A DNA stretch of 64,000 nucleotides. Origin: Chloroflexota bacterium. GTDB taxonomy: Bacteria > Chloroflexota > Anaerolineae > Anaerolineales > Villigracilaceae. The stretch covers positions 124,001 through 188,000 of the forward strand of contig JAJYLQ010000002.1 of assembly GCA_021787595.1 (NCBI GenBank), read 5' to 3'. Position numbers and translations under genes: made by a program. The notes beneath the pieces are model-generated. The model saw only the letters and a program-made list of their open reading frames with translations, searched no databases and was not told where the DNA came from. Below, one piece after another: positions 50,837 to 60,095 of the stretch; positions within the stretch are counted from its first letter, which is position 1, and the number at the start of each line of letters is the position of its first letter.

Positions 50837-52150
50837 ATGACACAACAGAAAAATTTCGTTCGCCCTCCCATGTCAACATTCCGGCAAATCCTGTTGAGCG
50901 TTTTCTGGTTCTCGACCAACATGATGTGGTCGGCCATTTTGATCATTACGATGCCGAGCCAGATCAAAGCCGCGGTGGGCGATGCGACCAAAGGCAGCGC
51001 GCTCGGACTCGCCCTCGGAGCGGGCGCGTTCATCTCGATGCTTGCCGCGCCGATTTTTGGCGCGCTCTCCGACCGCATCCGTTTGCCGGGCGGGCGGCGC
51101 AAGCCGTGGATCGTCATCGGCACAGTTGGCAACGTTCTGGGTTTGGTCGGCCTGGCTTATTTGATCCAACCGGGACATCCAGAGTCCGTTGTGGGTTGGA
51201 GTGTCGTGTTCCTGTTCGTCGAATTATTCAATAACATTGCGACCGCGCCGTACGCGGCATTGATTCCCGACCTGGTTCCCGCCGAGCAGCGCGGCTCTGC
51301 GTCCGGCTGGCTTGGACTGATGACGATGCTGGGAACCTTCGGCGGCGGTGTGATGGGGTTTTTTGTTGACTCGCTGGGCATCCCCGCGGTGTATTTCATT
51401 TTGATAGGTGTTATGTTACTTGGCGCAATTGTCACCGTTTTCGGTGTGAGCGAACTGGATGTCCCGTACGAAATCCAACCCTTCCATTTCGGCGAATTCA
51501 TGCGCGGCCTGACCGACCCGTTCGAACATTCGGATTTCACGTGGGTGTTTCTGACCCGCCTTCTCGTGACGATGGGCATCTTTACGGTTCAGGAATTCAT
51601 TCAATATTATCTTGGCGACGTGATTGGCTCGCCGTATGTTCTTGCCGGCTTTGGTCAAGTGGCAAGTACGGCGGAAGAAGCCGTGTCATTCTTTTTGCCC
51701 GCCCTTCTTTTGGGCGCGATCATTACCACGCTTGTAGCGGGTGTGCTTTCCGATAAATATGGACGCAAGCTGATGGTGTATGTCTCCGGCGGGTTGATGG
51801 GATTCGTCTGCCTCGTGTTCGTTCTCTTCCATTCATTCACGCTGGCCGTTTTGATGGGCGTCGTCTTCGGCCTCGGTTACGGCGCGTACGAAAGCGTGGA
51901 TTGGGCGCTGGCCTCCGATGTGCTTCCTTCGATGGACGATTACGCCAAAGACATGGGCGTGTGGCATGTTGCGATGGTTTTGCCGCAGGTCATTGCCACG
52001 CCGATTGCCGGTTTTCTGCTCGATAACTTTCAGCGCGTCGGCACGGCGCAAAATATTCCGAACCTCGGTTACACCGTGATCTTTCTTGTGGCCGTTGTTT
52101 ATTTCATCTTCGGCACGGTCTTTGTCAGGCAGATCAAAAAAGCTCGATAA
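50837..52150 (+). CDS. MFS transporter (SLC45/GPH-like)
   Basis: The 437-residue protein has twelve predicted membrane helices. The motif ALSDRIRLPGGRRKPWI after helix 2 and VLSDKYGRKLMV in the second half are the MFS motif-A pairs; the first resembles sugar transporters of the SLC45/GPH branch. Substrate is unknown. GGAAAGGG precedes the ATG. The upstream gap (50700-50790) carries a palindromic repeat with TTGCCCTGAG and GGCGCCAC. Confidence 0.85.
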   Translation: MTQQKNFVRPPMSTFRQILLSVFWFSTNMMWSAILIITMPSQIKAAVGDATKGSALGLALGAGAFISMLAAPIFGALSDRIRLPGGRRKPWIVIGTVGNVLGLVGLAYLIQPGHPESVVGWSVVFLFVELFNNIATAPYAALIPDLVPAEQRGSASGWLGLMTMLGTFGGGVMGFFVDSLGIPAVYFILIGVMLLGAIVTVFGVSELDVPYEIQPFHFGEFMRGLTDPFEHSDFTWVFLTRLLVTMGIFTVQEFIQYYLGDVIGSPYVLAGFGQVASTAEEAVSFFLPALLLGAIITTLVAGVLSDKYGRKLMVYVSGGLMGFVCLVFVLFHSFTLAVLMGVVFGLGYGAYESVDWALASDVLPSMDDYAKDMGVWHVAMVLPQVIATPIAGFLLDNFQRVGTAQNIPNLGYTVIFLVAVVYFIFGTVFVRQIKKAR

Positions 52151-52203
52151 TCAAATCATGCGGCGTAAGTTTTCGCCGCATGATTTTTATGGACGGAGTT
52201 GGA

Positions 52204-52758
52204 ATGGATTTTTCTGAAGACACAGGTTTGCTGATCAAAGCATTGCGCTTTTCAGCGGACAAGCATCGCCACCAGCGCCGCAAGGATCAGGCGCAATCGC
52301 CTTACATCAATCATCCGATTGAAGTGATGCAGCTTTTGTGGGATGTCGGCGGCGTGCGAGACGTCAATGTGCTTCTGGCGGCGCTGCTTCATGACACGAT
52401 CGAAGACACGCAAACAACCCCCGAAGAGATTCGCAATTTGTTTGGCGGGGAAGTTCTATCTCTCGTATTGGAAGTCACCGATGATAAAAATCTTCCGAAA
52501 GCCGAGCGGAAACGTTTGCAGGTCGAGAGCGCGCCGCGTAAATCGCCTGGCGCAAAGCTGATCAAGCTGGCGGATAAATGCTGCAACGTGCGCGATCTGG
52601 CCGGATCGCCGCCGAGGGATTGGCCGCTCGAGCGCCGCCGCGAATATTTGTTGTGGACGGAACAAGTCGTGGCGGGTCTGCGCGGCACGAATATGGCGCT
52701 CGAAGCATATTACGAAAGCGAACTATTAAGCGGAAAAATGTTACTTGGCATCGGTTGA
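52204..52758 (+). CDS. HD-domain phosphohydrolase (MESH1/SpoT-hydrolase-like)
   Basis: The 184-residue protein has the HD motif pattern of ppGpp hydrolases: KHRHQRRKDQAQSPYINHPIEV near residue 20, LLHDTIEDTQT near 63 and KLADKCCNVRDL near 122. There is no synthetase or regulatory domain, so it is a small alarmone-hydrolase-like enzyme (MESH1 type), possibly acting on (p)ppGpp or NADPH. The ATG at 52204 has GGAG 5 nt upstream; the ATG at 52180 is possible. Confidence 0.85.
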   Translation: MDFSEDTGLLIKALRFSADKHRHQRRKDQAQSPYINHPIEVMQLLWDVGGVRDVNVLLAALLHDTIEDTQTTPEEIRNLFGGEVLSLVLEVTDDKNLPKAERKRLQVESAPRKSPGAKLIKLADKCCNVRDLAGSPPRDWPLERRREYLLWTEQVVAGLRGTNMALEAYYESELLSGKMLLGIG

Positions 52759-52789
52759 TTTGATCCGTATGATGGTCATTGGAGGTCCA

Positions 52790-53650
52790 ATGACCGTCAT
52801 TGTTGCCGATACCACCTGCGGCCTGCCGCACGATCTGCTCGAAGCGCGCGGCATTCCGCTCATCCCACAGATCGTGATGTTTGGGGAACAAAGCTTTCAC
52901 GATGATAACGAACTGGACACTGCTGCGTTCCTGCAAAAGTTGAAAGCTTCCTCCGCACTGCCGAAAACCGCCGCGCCAGAACCGACGCTTTATTATCCGA
53001 TCTTCCAACAGGCGCAGGAGAAAGGCGAATCGGTGATCGTCATTGCACCGACATCCAAAGCCAGCGGAACGCTTCGTTCGGCGGAAACCGCCGCGCAGGA
53101 TTTTCCGCAAGCCGACATCCGCATCATTGATACATTGACGATTGCGGGCAATCTCGGTTCGCTCGTGTTGATGGCCGATCAATGGGCCAAAGAAGGCGCG
53201 GATGCGGATACGATTGTCAATCGCGTCAACGAAATGATCCCGCGCGAACGGACTTATTTCCTGGTCGCCACGCTGGCTTATCTTCAGAGGGGCGGGCGCA
53301 TCGGCGGAGCCAGGGCAATGGTGGGTGAGTTGTTGCAGGTCAAACCCATTCTTTCGATTTGCGATGGACAGGTCGCACCCGTCGAACAGCAGCGGACAAA
53401 GAAACGCGCGGCGGCGCGGTTGATCGAAATCGTCAACGAGCAATGTCCGAAGTCAGGCGCCGCGCATTTGTGCGTGATGCAGGCCGACGCCGGGGACGAA
53501 GCCCGCGAACTGGCGGCCAGCCTCCAGCTTGTGCTGAGCAAAGGCGAAGCATCCAGGATGGGATGCGCTGAAGTTCCCATTTACGAATTGCCGCCCGCCA
53601 TTGTTGTCCACGTTGGGCCGGGCGCGCTGGCGGTTGGCTTTTTTATCTAA
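52790..53650 (+). CDS. DegV family fatty-acid-binding protein
   Basis: The 286-residue protein has the DegV pattern: VIVADTTCGLP at the start, TSKASGTLRSAE near residue 87, and LAYLQRGGRIGGARAMVGELLQVKPIL near 162. DegV (FakB-like) proteins bind fatty acids for a phosphorylating kinase (FakA), delivering acyl phosphate to lipid synthesis. FakA is not in the window. GGAGG lies 4 nt before the ATG at 52790; upstream starts overlap the previous gene. Confidence 0.88.
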   Translation: MTVIVADTTCGLPHDLLEARGIPLIPQIVMFGEQSFHDDNELDTAAFLQKLKASSALPKTAAPEPTLYYPIFQQAQEKGESVIVIAPTSKASGTLRSAETAAQDFPQADIRIIDTLTIAGNLGSLVLMADQWAKEGADADTIVNRVNEMIPRERTYFLVATLAYLQRGGRIGGARAMVGELLQVKPILSICDGQVAPVEQQRTKKRAAARLIEIVNEQCPKSGAAHLCVMQADAGDEARELAASLQLVLSKGEASRMGCAEVPIYELPPAIVVHVGPGALAVGFFI

Positions 53651-53713
53651 TGGTATAATTTTGCCGCTTAACGTGCAAATTCCCACGATCGTGGTTTCAA
53701 GCAAGGAGTTCGT

Positions 53714-54469
53714 ATGTCCGGTCATTCCAAATGGTCAACCATCAAACGCAAAAAGGGTGCGGCGGATGCCAAGCGCGGCGCGGTCTTTACGCGGCTGACG
53801 CGTGAAATCGTGATGGCCGCGCGCGATGGCGGCGGCGATCCTGAATCCAATTTCCGCTTGCGGCTGGCGGTGGACAAGGCGCGCGCTGAGAACATGCCGA
53901 AGGATAATATCGAGCGCGCCATCAAACGCGGCACCGGTGAAGATAAAGACGGTGCAGTGTTTGAAGAACTCATGCTGGAAGGTTACGGCCCGCATGGTTC
54001 GGCCATTTTGGTTTCGTGCGTGACCGATAATCGTAATCGCACGGTTGCCGATCTTCGCCACACGTTCACCCGCGTGGGCGGCAATATGGCCGAGGCTGGC
54101 GCGGTGGCCTGGCAGTTTGATCGCAAGGCATATTTTTCTTTTCCGTCGAGTCAGATGTCTTTCGAAAAAGCTTTCGACCTGGCGGTCGTGGCCGGCGCGG
54201 ACGATGCGATTGATTCCGGCGACTCAGTGGAAATTCTTGGTCCGGTCGAGTCATTCAAGACGATTGCCAACGCGCTGCATCAGGCGCACGTCACGCCGGA
54301 TGAAGCGGGTTTGCGTATGGTTCCCAAACAGGAGCTTGAACTGGATACGGAGGCCACGCTTCAAGTATTGAAGGTGGTCGAGAGCATCGAAGAATTGGAT
54401 GACGTGCAGGATGTGTACCACAACGTCAAGATCACCGAAGAGGCGCTGGCTGCCCTCGAAGCCGCATAA
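53714..54469 (+). CDS. yebC: YebC/PmpR family protein
   Basis: The 251-residue protein opens with SGHSKWSTIKRKKGAADAKRG, the YebC/TACO1 signature, and contains MPKDNIERAIKRGTG near residue 57. The family acts in translation or as a DNA-binding regulator. It has a normal length (about 240-250). It precedes ruvC, a common order. A TATAAT-like box (53653-53658) and AAGGAG lie upstream. Confidence 0.95.
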   Translation: MSGHSKWSTIKRKKGAADAKRGAVFTRLTREIVMAARDGGGDPESNFRLRLAVDKARAENMPKDNIERAIKRGTGEDKDGAVFEELMLEGYGPHGSAILVSCVTDNRNRTVADLRHTFTRVGGNMAEAGAVAWQFDRKAYFSFPSSQMSFEKAFDLAVVAGADDAIDSGDSVEILGPVESFKTIANALHQAHVTPDEAGLRMVPKQELELDTEATLQVLKVVESIEELDDVQDVYHNVKITEEALAALEAA

Positions 54470-54549
54470 TGAAATGATATGGGGGAGCGCAGCGGGACCC
54501 CTCACTGCTCTCGACGAACAATTGTCCTGCCGCGCCCCTACTGCATTTA

Positions 54550-55029
54550 ATGACCCTCGCGCTTGGGATCGATCCAGGAACGGCAACGACCGGCTACGGA
54601 CTTGTCCGCCTCGCCCGGGATGGAAGTCTGGGCGCCGTTAAATTTGGCGTCATCACCACCCCGAAAGAATCTGCCGCCTCCGCGCGGCTGGAAATGCTCT
54701 ATTCCCAGTTGAATGCTCTTCTAAGACAAAATCATCCTGACACCGCCGCGGTCGAAAAATTATTTTTCCAGCGCAACATCACGACTGCCATCGCGGTGGG
54801 ACAAGCGCGCGGCGTGGTTTTGCTGTCTTTGCAGCAGGCGGGAATCGAAGTGTTCGAATACACGCCGAATGAAGTCAAACAAGCGGTAGCCGGTTATGGT
54901 TCGGCGGGGAAACGCCAGGTGCAGGAAATGGTGCGGACGCTTTTGCTCCTGCCCGAAATCCCCAGGCCCGATGACGCCGCGGACGCATTGGCGATTGCCA
55001 TCACACACTTGCATACGAAAAGGTTTTAA
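54550..55029 (+). CDS. ruvC: Holliday-junction endodeoxyribonuclease RuvC
   Basis: The 159-residue nuclease has the acidic active-site segments GIDPGTATTGYG (Asp7), VEKLFFQRN (Glu), and DDAADALAIA near the C-terminus. It cuts Holliday junctions during recombination repair. It follows yebC by 80 bp. The usual downstream partners ruvA and ruvB are absent: the next gene is on the other strand. The start has no clear ribosome binding site. Confidence 0.93.
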   Translation: MTLALGIDPGTATTGYGLVRLARDGSLGAVKFGVITTPKESAASARLEMLYSQLNALLRQNHPDTAAVEKLFFQRNITTAIAVGQARGVVLLSLQQAGIEVFEYTPNEVKQAVAGYGSAGKRQVQEMVRTLLLLPEIPRPDDAADALAIAITHLHTKRF

Positions 55030-55183
55030 ACCACAGACGAAATTGGGGCAAGTCGCTTATTTGTGTAAATCCTTTCTGAAAACGAATGCTGCCTTGAAAG
55101 TTTCTCAGCAACAGCCGCCATGAGATGAGCCATTTGGCTAATGACTTTGGGCACCGCTTTGGATCGTAAAATAACGCGGCGCC

Positions 55184-56368
55184 CTACATCGAATAAACAG
55201 CGCTTCTAAATCTGTCCCTGAATTTCGTTCCCCCGATCCATCCGCCCAGCCCCGCGATGGTCTCCGTCAACAGGAACAAGGGCAGCGTGCCGAACACCTG
55301 CAGCAGGACGCGTCCATAACCGATACGATCGTCGAACATATCCACCAGCGCACGCGTGGCGAAGGGATTGCGCACGCCCAATTCGAAGCAGAGCATTGGA
55401 AAACTGTAGAACAATTCTGTCAAAGCGACTCCCAGTCTGTGACTCCGGCCGATCTGACGATCCACTGCGGCGCCATAATGTTCGGGATGACCGGAAAGAA
55501 TCGCCTCGACTGCCAGCCGTCCGCTCTTGATGGCAAAACGGATGCCCTCTCCGGTAAAGGGATCAACGAGTCCCGCAGCGTCACCCACAAGAAGTGTTCG
55601 CGGGGTGTTGATGGGCTCGCGGCGGGTATAGGCAGGCAAGGGATGTCCTCTGCGCGGCTGCCCTTCGATGGAAATGCCGAAGCGGGGCATGACCCGTGCC
55701 AGCGTGGCTTGCAGTTCGCCAGGCCGGGGATGAAATGCGCCAATTCCAACGGACAAGTGATCCGATTTGGGAAAGATCCAAAGATAACCAGCCGCGATCT
55801 CACCGAAAATGAACATAGGCCGGTCGGCAAAGCGGGCAAAGACATCAGCGGGGACAACGGCTTCCACTTCAATGGCCCCGGCCATCACCCTTTTGGGTCG
55901 CAATCCCAGTACGCGCGCTACAACTGAATTAGCGCCATCTGCAGCAACCAGAAATTGGCTTTCGAATTGTTCGCCATCGCTGGTTTGGACCCTCACGCCT
56001 TCGGACGTTTCTTCCACGTTCTGCACGGTGGTACCCTCACGAATTTCGGCCTCGGCATGTTTCAGAAGGTACGTATCGAATCCATCCCGCATCACCATAC
56101 GCATGGATCGTTCCGGCAGAGGGATGGTGACGATATTCTCGCCCAAGGCATAGGAGATGGACTTGACTTTCGATTCGATGACCGATTCGAATGAAAAGGG
56201 AAACTGCTCCAGGACACGCGCAGAGACACCGCCTCCACAAGCCTTGTAACGAGGCAGACTTTCCTTCTCGAGGACCAGCACACGCCTTCCCGCCTGGCCG
56301 AGATACCAGGCAGCCGTCCCACCTGCGGGACCTCCGCCGACGATGATCGCATCATATTTCTTGTGCAT
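55184..56368 (-). CDS. Geranylgeranyl reductase family FAD-dependent oxidoreductase
   Basis: The 394-residue flavoprotein has the FAD motif GGGPAGGTAAWYL near residue 11 and GDAAGLVDPFTGEGI near 270, the hallmark of the geranylgeranyl/digeranylgeranyl-lipid reductase family. Such enzymes saturate isoprenoid chains of lipids, quinones or chlorophyll. The substrate here is unknown. The C-terminal part may contact the membrane. AGGAA precedes the ATG at 56368. The 154-bp gap to ruvC contains no gene. Confidence 0.87.
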   Translation of the reverse strand: MHKKYDAIIVGGGPAGGTAAWYLGQAGRRVLVLEKESLPRYKACGGGVSARVLEQFPFSFESVIESKVKSISYALGENIVTIPLPERSMRMVMRDGFDTYLLKHAEAEIREGTTVQNVEETSEGVRVQTSDGEQFESQFLVAADGANSVVARVLGLRPKRVMAGAIEVEAVVPADVFARFADRPMFIFGEIAAGYLWIFPKSDHLSVGIGAFHPRPGELQATLARVMPRFGISIEGQPRRGHPLPAYTRREPINTPRTLLVGDAAGLVDPFTGEGIRFAIKSGRLAVEAILSGHPEHYGAAVDRQIGRSHRLGVALTELFYSFPMLCFELGVRNPFATRALVDMFDDRIGYGRVLLQVFGTLPLFLLTETIAGLGGWIGGTKFRDRFRSAVYSM

Positions 56369-56455
56369 GTTCTTCCTAAACTTTCACCAATAAGCCGGCA
56401 CGTACAAGGTTTGATCACATCTCGATTTGAGTCACTGTTTTTAAGGATAGATTAT

Positions 56456-56628
56456 CATTACAGCGCAAGGTCGAGCAATCGTTCCCTGCCAATTCTCCCT
56501 CACCCTTTCCCTCTCCCAAAGGGAGAGGAGACTCCCTTCCCCATTCGGGGGAAGGGTTGGGGATGAGGGCGAAAACGGTAGAAAAGCCATGAGCAGAACC
56601 CTCAAAACTCTAACTTTGCGCTGTAATA
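56456..56628 (-). mobile_element. 173-bp inverted-end element, copy 3
   Basis: The same element in reverse orientation relative to copies 1 and 2. It is flanked by TTAT on both sides (56452-56455 and 56629-56632). It lies between the oxidoreductase gene and the redox cluster. Confidence 0.88.
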
Positions 56629-56691
56629 TTATATTCTAACGATAAGGATCGGCGTCCGCGAGCTGCTGCTGTGGCGGAAGGATTGCCAGGG

Positions 56692-56910
56692 TTAGAAAAC
56701 ATCCCCGCGCCAGCGATACCAAAGCCACCCAATCGCAAGGCCTGCCAGACCGCCGCCCAGCCCCGAAAGCCAATGATACGGATGAGGATAAGCGTTGAGG
56801 ATGATTCGGGCGGCCACATAACTTATAAAGGCGAGACCAATCATCCAAAAATAAACAACTGCCGGCCATTCATTTCTGTTTTCGATTTTCCTGCTTCTGG
56901 TCTTTTTCAT
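56692..56910 (-). CDS. Small two-helix membrane protein
   Basis: A 72-residue protein with two hydrophobic helices (VVYFWMIGLAFISYVAARII and LSGLGGGLAGLAIGWLWY). It starts 13 bp after the thioredoxin-like gene and is translated with an AGGA site, so it is probably the last gene of that unit. The frame continues upstream inside the thioredoxin gene, but only this part has protein character. Function is unknown. Confidence 0.65.
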   Translation of the reverse strand: MKKTRSRKIENRNEWPAVVYFWMIGLAFISYVAARIILNAYPHPYHWLSGLGGGLAGLAIGWLWYRWRGDVF

Positions 56911-56923
56911 TCTGCATCCTGTT

Positions 56924-57493
56924 TCAGGGAAGCAATGGGTCAACCACTGCTTTGATCTCACCGGCGTTGAGGAAGGGACCGATCTTGACGTATCGGAGCA
57001 CGCCGCCTGCATCCACAATGTACGTTTCCGGCACTCCTTTGATGCGAAATAACTGGGAGATGACCGTTCCCACATCCGGGCCGTTGGGATACGTGTTGTC
57101 GAATTTTTGGAGAAAGATGCGCGCGGCAGATTCGGTATCCACATAATCCACGCCCAGGAAAACCACTTTGCCGCCTGGCTGATAATATTCCCAAGCCTGT
57201 TCCAATATGGGCGCTTCCTGCTCGCAGGGTTTGCACCACGAGGCCCAAAAATTAATGAACACCACCTTGCCGCGCAAATCAGAAATATTGACTTTGGATT
57301 GGCCGTTGTATTCATAGCCGCTGTACAGCGTAAGGCTGAAATCGGGGATTTTGGTCCCGGGCTGAATACTTCCCTGTTGGGTGCGCACCAAGCCAAATCC
57401 CACCACCGCCAGGATGGCAAGCAGAACGGTCCAAATGAGGATTTGGATCCATGTTGGAATACTGCGATGCGCCTTCACATTGGCTTCTGTCAT
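56924..57493 (-). CDS. TlpA-like membrane-anchored thioredoxin (CcmG/ResA type)
   Basis: The 189-residue protein has one N-terminal membrane helix (about 18-38) and a thioredoxin fold with the redox motif WASWCKPCE near residue 90 and cis-proline segment GVPETYIVD near 155. Such proteins reduce cysteines outside the membrane, for example in cytochrome c or metal-centre assembly, and receive electrons from CcdA-type proteins; one is encoded at 58441. GGAG lies 5 nt before the ATG. Confidence 0.9.
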   Translation of the reverse strand: MTEANVKAHRSIPTWIQILIWTVLLAILAVVGFGLVRTQQGSIQPGTKIPDFSLTLYSGYEYNGQSKVNISDLRGKVVFINFWASWCKPCEQEAPILEQAWEYYQPGGKVVFLGVDYVDTESAARIFLQKFDNTYPNGPDVGTVISQLFRIKGVPETYIVDAGGVLRYVKIGPFLNAGEIKAVVDPLLP

Positions 57494-57667
57494 GGATTCT
57501 CCGCTGCTACTGCATCTGGTGCAATTTTTTATTCTTGAAATGACGATCGGCATTGAAACCATCTCCAACCATGGCGACTCTTTTACCCTGCGCTTGAAGT
57601 TTCTTGCCTTCTTCAGCTTTGTCTTGCGGCATGACTTCCGCCGTGCGGCGATTGTCGCCGGATGATT

Positions 57668-58063
57668 TCAGACTGTTGGTCTTGCTTCATGAGCCATCTC
57701 GGTGGGCGAAAGCGCAGCGGGGAGGTAAGCCGTTAGGGCGCGTCGGAGGACTGCCTCCAATTGTTGGTTCGCATGTCTTCCCGTCGCGCTTGCCAGAGAA
57801 AGCCAGGTTCTTTCATCTTGCCCGTGAATCACAAGTGTGGCTGGAGCCTCACGCTTTCGATAGACAAGCAGGACGACCATCTGACAATCGCACTGATCCG
57901 TGCCGTGGTGCGGGCAGGGACAATCAGGATGAGTCAGGCGGGCAATTTGCAGATCGAAAGTTTGCTTGACCCGAAAGCCGGCCTCGGTTAATTGCTCAAT
58001 GACCCGGGCTTGAACCCGTTCGCAGGTTTGGTCAAGCGCTAAAAACGGCAATAAAGCGCTCAT
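57668..58063 (-). CDS. Cys/His-rich small protein, unknown
   Basis: A 131-residue protein with an internal metal-ligand-like cluster HPDCPCPHHGTDQCDCQ near residue 45 (four Cys, three His). The rest is alpha/beta with no family I recognise. AGGAA lies 7 nt before the ATG at 58063; the longer frame to 58180 is less likely. It lies in a metal/thiol-redox cluster, so metal binding is a reasonable inference. Confidence 0.65.
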   Translation of the reverse strand: MSALLPFLALDQTCERVQARVIEQLTEAGFRVKQTFDLQIARLTHPDCPCPHHGTDQCDCQMVVLLVYRKREAPATLVIHGQDERTWLSLASATGRHANQQLEAVLRRALTAYLPAALSPTEMAHEARPTV

Positions 58064-58181
58064 TCTGTATTTCCTGTTGCTGCCAGTATAGGCGGACGAG
58101 GGTGAAAACCATAGCGCCGAATCCCCCGTTGGGCGATAGGCATTTTCGCTTATGGCATTGAATGGAAATACGCCAAACAAA

Positions 58182-58203
58182 AGGGCTGTCCGAAGACAGC
58201 CCT
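58182..58203 (-). terminator. Terminator after the 31-residue gene
   Basis: AGGGCTGTC (58182-58190) pairs with GACAGCCCT (58195-58203) around a TTCG-type loop; on the minus strand TTTTGTTT follows. Confidence 0.85.
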
Positions 58204-58227
58204 CCGTGAGAAGAAAGTGCTGTTGCG

Positions 58228-58323
58228 TTATTTATTTCCAGTGAGTTTGCTCACCAGCACTACGACGAGGATGACTGGCAAAGCAATCAGCGCGAGCATG
58301 AAGAGAAATCCAAAGCCCATCAT
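58228..58323 (-). CDS. 31-residue single-helix membrane peptide
   Basis: A short ORF with AAGGAG 9 nt before a double ATG. The peptide is one hydrophobic helix (FLFMLALIALPVILVVVLV) with a basic end. A terminator lies directly after the stop, which supports expression. I do not recognise it. Confidence 0.55.
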   Translation of the reverse strand: MMGFGFLFMLALIALPVILVVVLVSKLTGNK

Positions 58324-58440
58324 GGTGTATGTCTCCTTTCGTGTTTACCTGGCTTCAGTATAGATGCTGCGCGTAAAGGATTGATGAAGTTGGGTCAAAG
58401 GTTCCGTGAAGATTGCTGAAACCTGTTTAGGTAAGATGTT

Positions 58441-59265
58441 TCAAACCGTTGCAAGGATCAGCAATCCCATGGCAACCACGCCGCCTCCTAATGCTAACCG
58501 CACCCATTCCTTGTGATGCAGATTCCAGTGAGCGAGGCGATTCAATGTCGGGCGAGCGGCCGCGGCAATGAGAATGATGATCAGCGGCAGGATAAAGATC
58601 AGGTTATACAGCACAAGATAGCCATAGCCCAGCAAGGCGGACGGCTGGAGCGCAAGCAAACTCAATACACCCAGATAGACTGCGCCGCTGCACGGAACCG
58701 TGCAAAGGCCGATGAGGAAGCCTCCCACGATCAGGGCCGGGACCGTGGCCTTTTTCGCCATCTCCCGCGCCGTTGTCCCGACCTGAGGCGGGGCCTGCAA
58801 ACGCCAACCCAAATCGGGCAGGAAGAAATCCTTGAGCATCCACAAGCCGAACAAGATCGCAGCCAGCGCACCGAGCCGCGCGGGAAGATGCTGTTCGGTA
58901 AAGATGTTGATCGTTTTCAACAGGCCGACGCCCAACGCCAGGTAGGTTAGAAAAACAGCGGCGATGTAGATGCCGCCTAAACTAAGCAAACGCGCTCTGA
59001 TTCCGTTGATACTCTGTTCTCCGGATTGCATGGTCGCGAGCATGGCTGTAATGAAAAGCAGCAGGACGGTGAACGCGCAGGGATTGATCCCGTCTACCGC
59101 TGCAGCCACAACCACGGCGGGCAGAGTGATCTTCGGCAAATACATCTGCATGGCCTGGGTCGGCGCGTTGGGATGCCATAGGCCAGTCAACGCAATGGCG
59201 CCCAAAGCCACGACTGTCAATGCAGATAAGATGACAATGCGGCGAAGTTGCGATGTGGCTGTCAT
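58441..59265 (-). CDS. CcdA/DsbD-like transmembrane thiol-disulfide protein
   Basis: The 274-residue protein has about seven helices. The pair of cysteines in NPCAF (near 62) and in CTVPCSG (near 196) match the redox-active helices of CcdA/DsbD proteins, which carry electrons from cytosolic thioredoxin outward. Likely partners are the TlpA-like protein and the cupredoxins nearby. The start at 59265 lies 2 bp after the stop of the cupredoxin gene, so translation is likely coupled. Confidence 0.87.
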   Translation of the reverse strand: MTATSQLRRIVILSALTVVALGAIALTGLWHPNAPTQAMQMYLPKITLPAVVVAAAVDGINPCAFTVLLLFITAMLATMQSGEQSINGIRARLLSLGGIYIAAVFLTYLALGVGLLKTINIFTEQHLPARLGALAAILFGLWMLKDFFLPDLGWRLQAPPQVGTTAREMAKKATVPALIVGGFLIGLCTVPCSGAVYLGVLSLLALQPSALLGYGYLVLYNLIFILPLIIILIAAAARPTLNRLAHWNLHHKEWVRLALGGGVVAMGLLILATV

Positions 59266-59267
59266 CG

Positions 59268-59726
59268 TTATCCTTCGACGATCAGCGTGCCGTTCATGGT
59301 GGGGTTGGCGCGCCCGCCGCAGCAAATATCGCAATAGAAATCGTAGGTGCCGGCTTTGGTCGGCGTAAAGGTCAGCGTATTGGAGCTTTCAGGCTGGGCG
59401 ATGAGGTTCAGTCCCAGTTCATCCACTGCCCATTGGTGCTTCCCGCCGCCATCCGTGTGGGCCGAATTATCCAGGCTGGTCAGGCGGATGGTGACCGGCT
59501 GGCCGACTTTGACGCGGATCTCGGTCTTATCGAATCCACTCATCGAAGCGGCGATGTCAATCACATTCCCCGCCAATGGCGGAGGCGGCGGGCGGAAGAA
59601 GGCGGACTTGAGATAATAGCCTGCCAGACCCAGCACGCCAATAACAACGACGGCGAAAGTGATCGAGCGAATGCGTTTCTGGCGCAACTGGGCTTCCCTG
59701 CGAATTTGGCGGGCGGATTTTTTCAT
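59268..59726 (-). CDS. Membrane-anchored cupredoxin-like protein
   Basis: The 152-residue protein has a basic N-terminus, one membrane helix (about 22-42) and a cupredoxin fold. The C-terminal metal-ligand region FYCDICCGGRANPTMNG resembles the CuA-binding loop of cytochrome oxidase subunit II (Cys-x3-Cys ... Met), though not exactly; an additional ligand may be His in SAHTDGG. It probably binds copper outside the membrane. It is the gene before the CcdA-like gene, 2 bp apart. Confidence 0.78.
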   Translation of the reverse strand: MKKSARQIRREAQLRQKRIRSITFAVVVIGVLGLAGYYLKSAFFRPPPPPLAGNVIDIAASMSGFDKTEIRVKVGQPVTIRLTSLDNSAHTDGGGKHQWAVDELGLNLIAQPESSNTLTFTPTKAGTYDFYCDICCGGRANPTMNGTLIVEG

Positions 59727-59748
59727 GTGATTTATCCTTGTTCAGATT

Positions 59749-60048
59749 TTATGCGGTCATGAGTTCGGCGCGATATTCATGGCCGACATCGTTGCCGGCG
59801 CGAGAGACAGCTTCGACCAGCAGGGGCGCGGATATTTTCTGTTTGTCGAATCTCACCTCAGCTACGCCCATATTCAAGTACACATCTGCTGCATAAACAC
59901 CGTCCAATGCCAGCAGGCTATTGCGGACGCGCGTGGCGCAATTCGGGCAGCCCATTCCCCAAATGGTCAGCAATGCTCTTTCAGCCTTCATAACCTGATC
60001 CGCCGTCGCGGTTTTGTGGATTGGTTCAACGTGACAATTTTCTTCCAT
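59749..60048 (-). CDS. Heavy-metal-associated (HMA) domain protein
   Basis: A 99-residue protein with the metal motif GMGCPNCATRV near residue 32, in a ferredoxin-like HMA fold (about 24-92). Such proteins bind Cu(I), Hg or Zn and act as chaperones. The N-terminal extension has His and Cys. It lies 22 bp before the cupredoxin gene on the same strand; AAGGAG-like purine tract precedes the ATG. Confidence 0.85.
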   Translation of the reverse strand: MEENCHVEPIHKTATADQVMKAERALLTIWGMGCPNCATRVRNSLLALDGVYAADVYLNMGVAEVRFDKQKISAPLLVEAVSRAGNDVGHEYRAELMTA

Positions 60049-60095
60049 ACTTTTCTCCTTAAACTGATGAAGCGCTTAATTTGCGACGCTAACGA

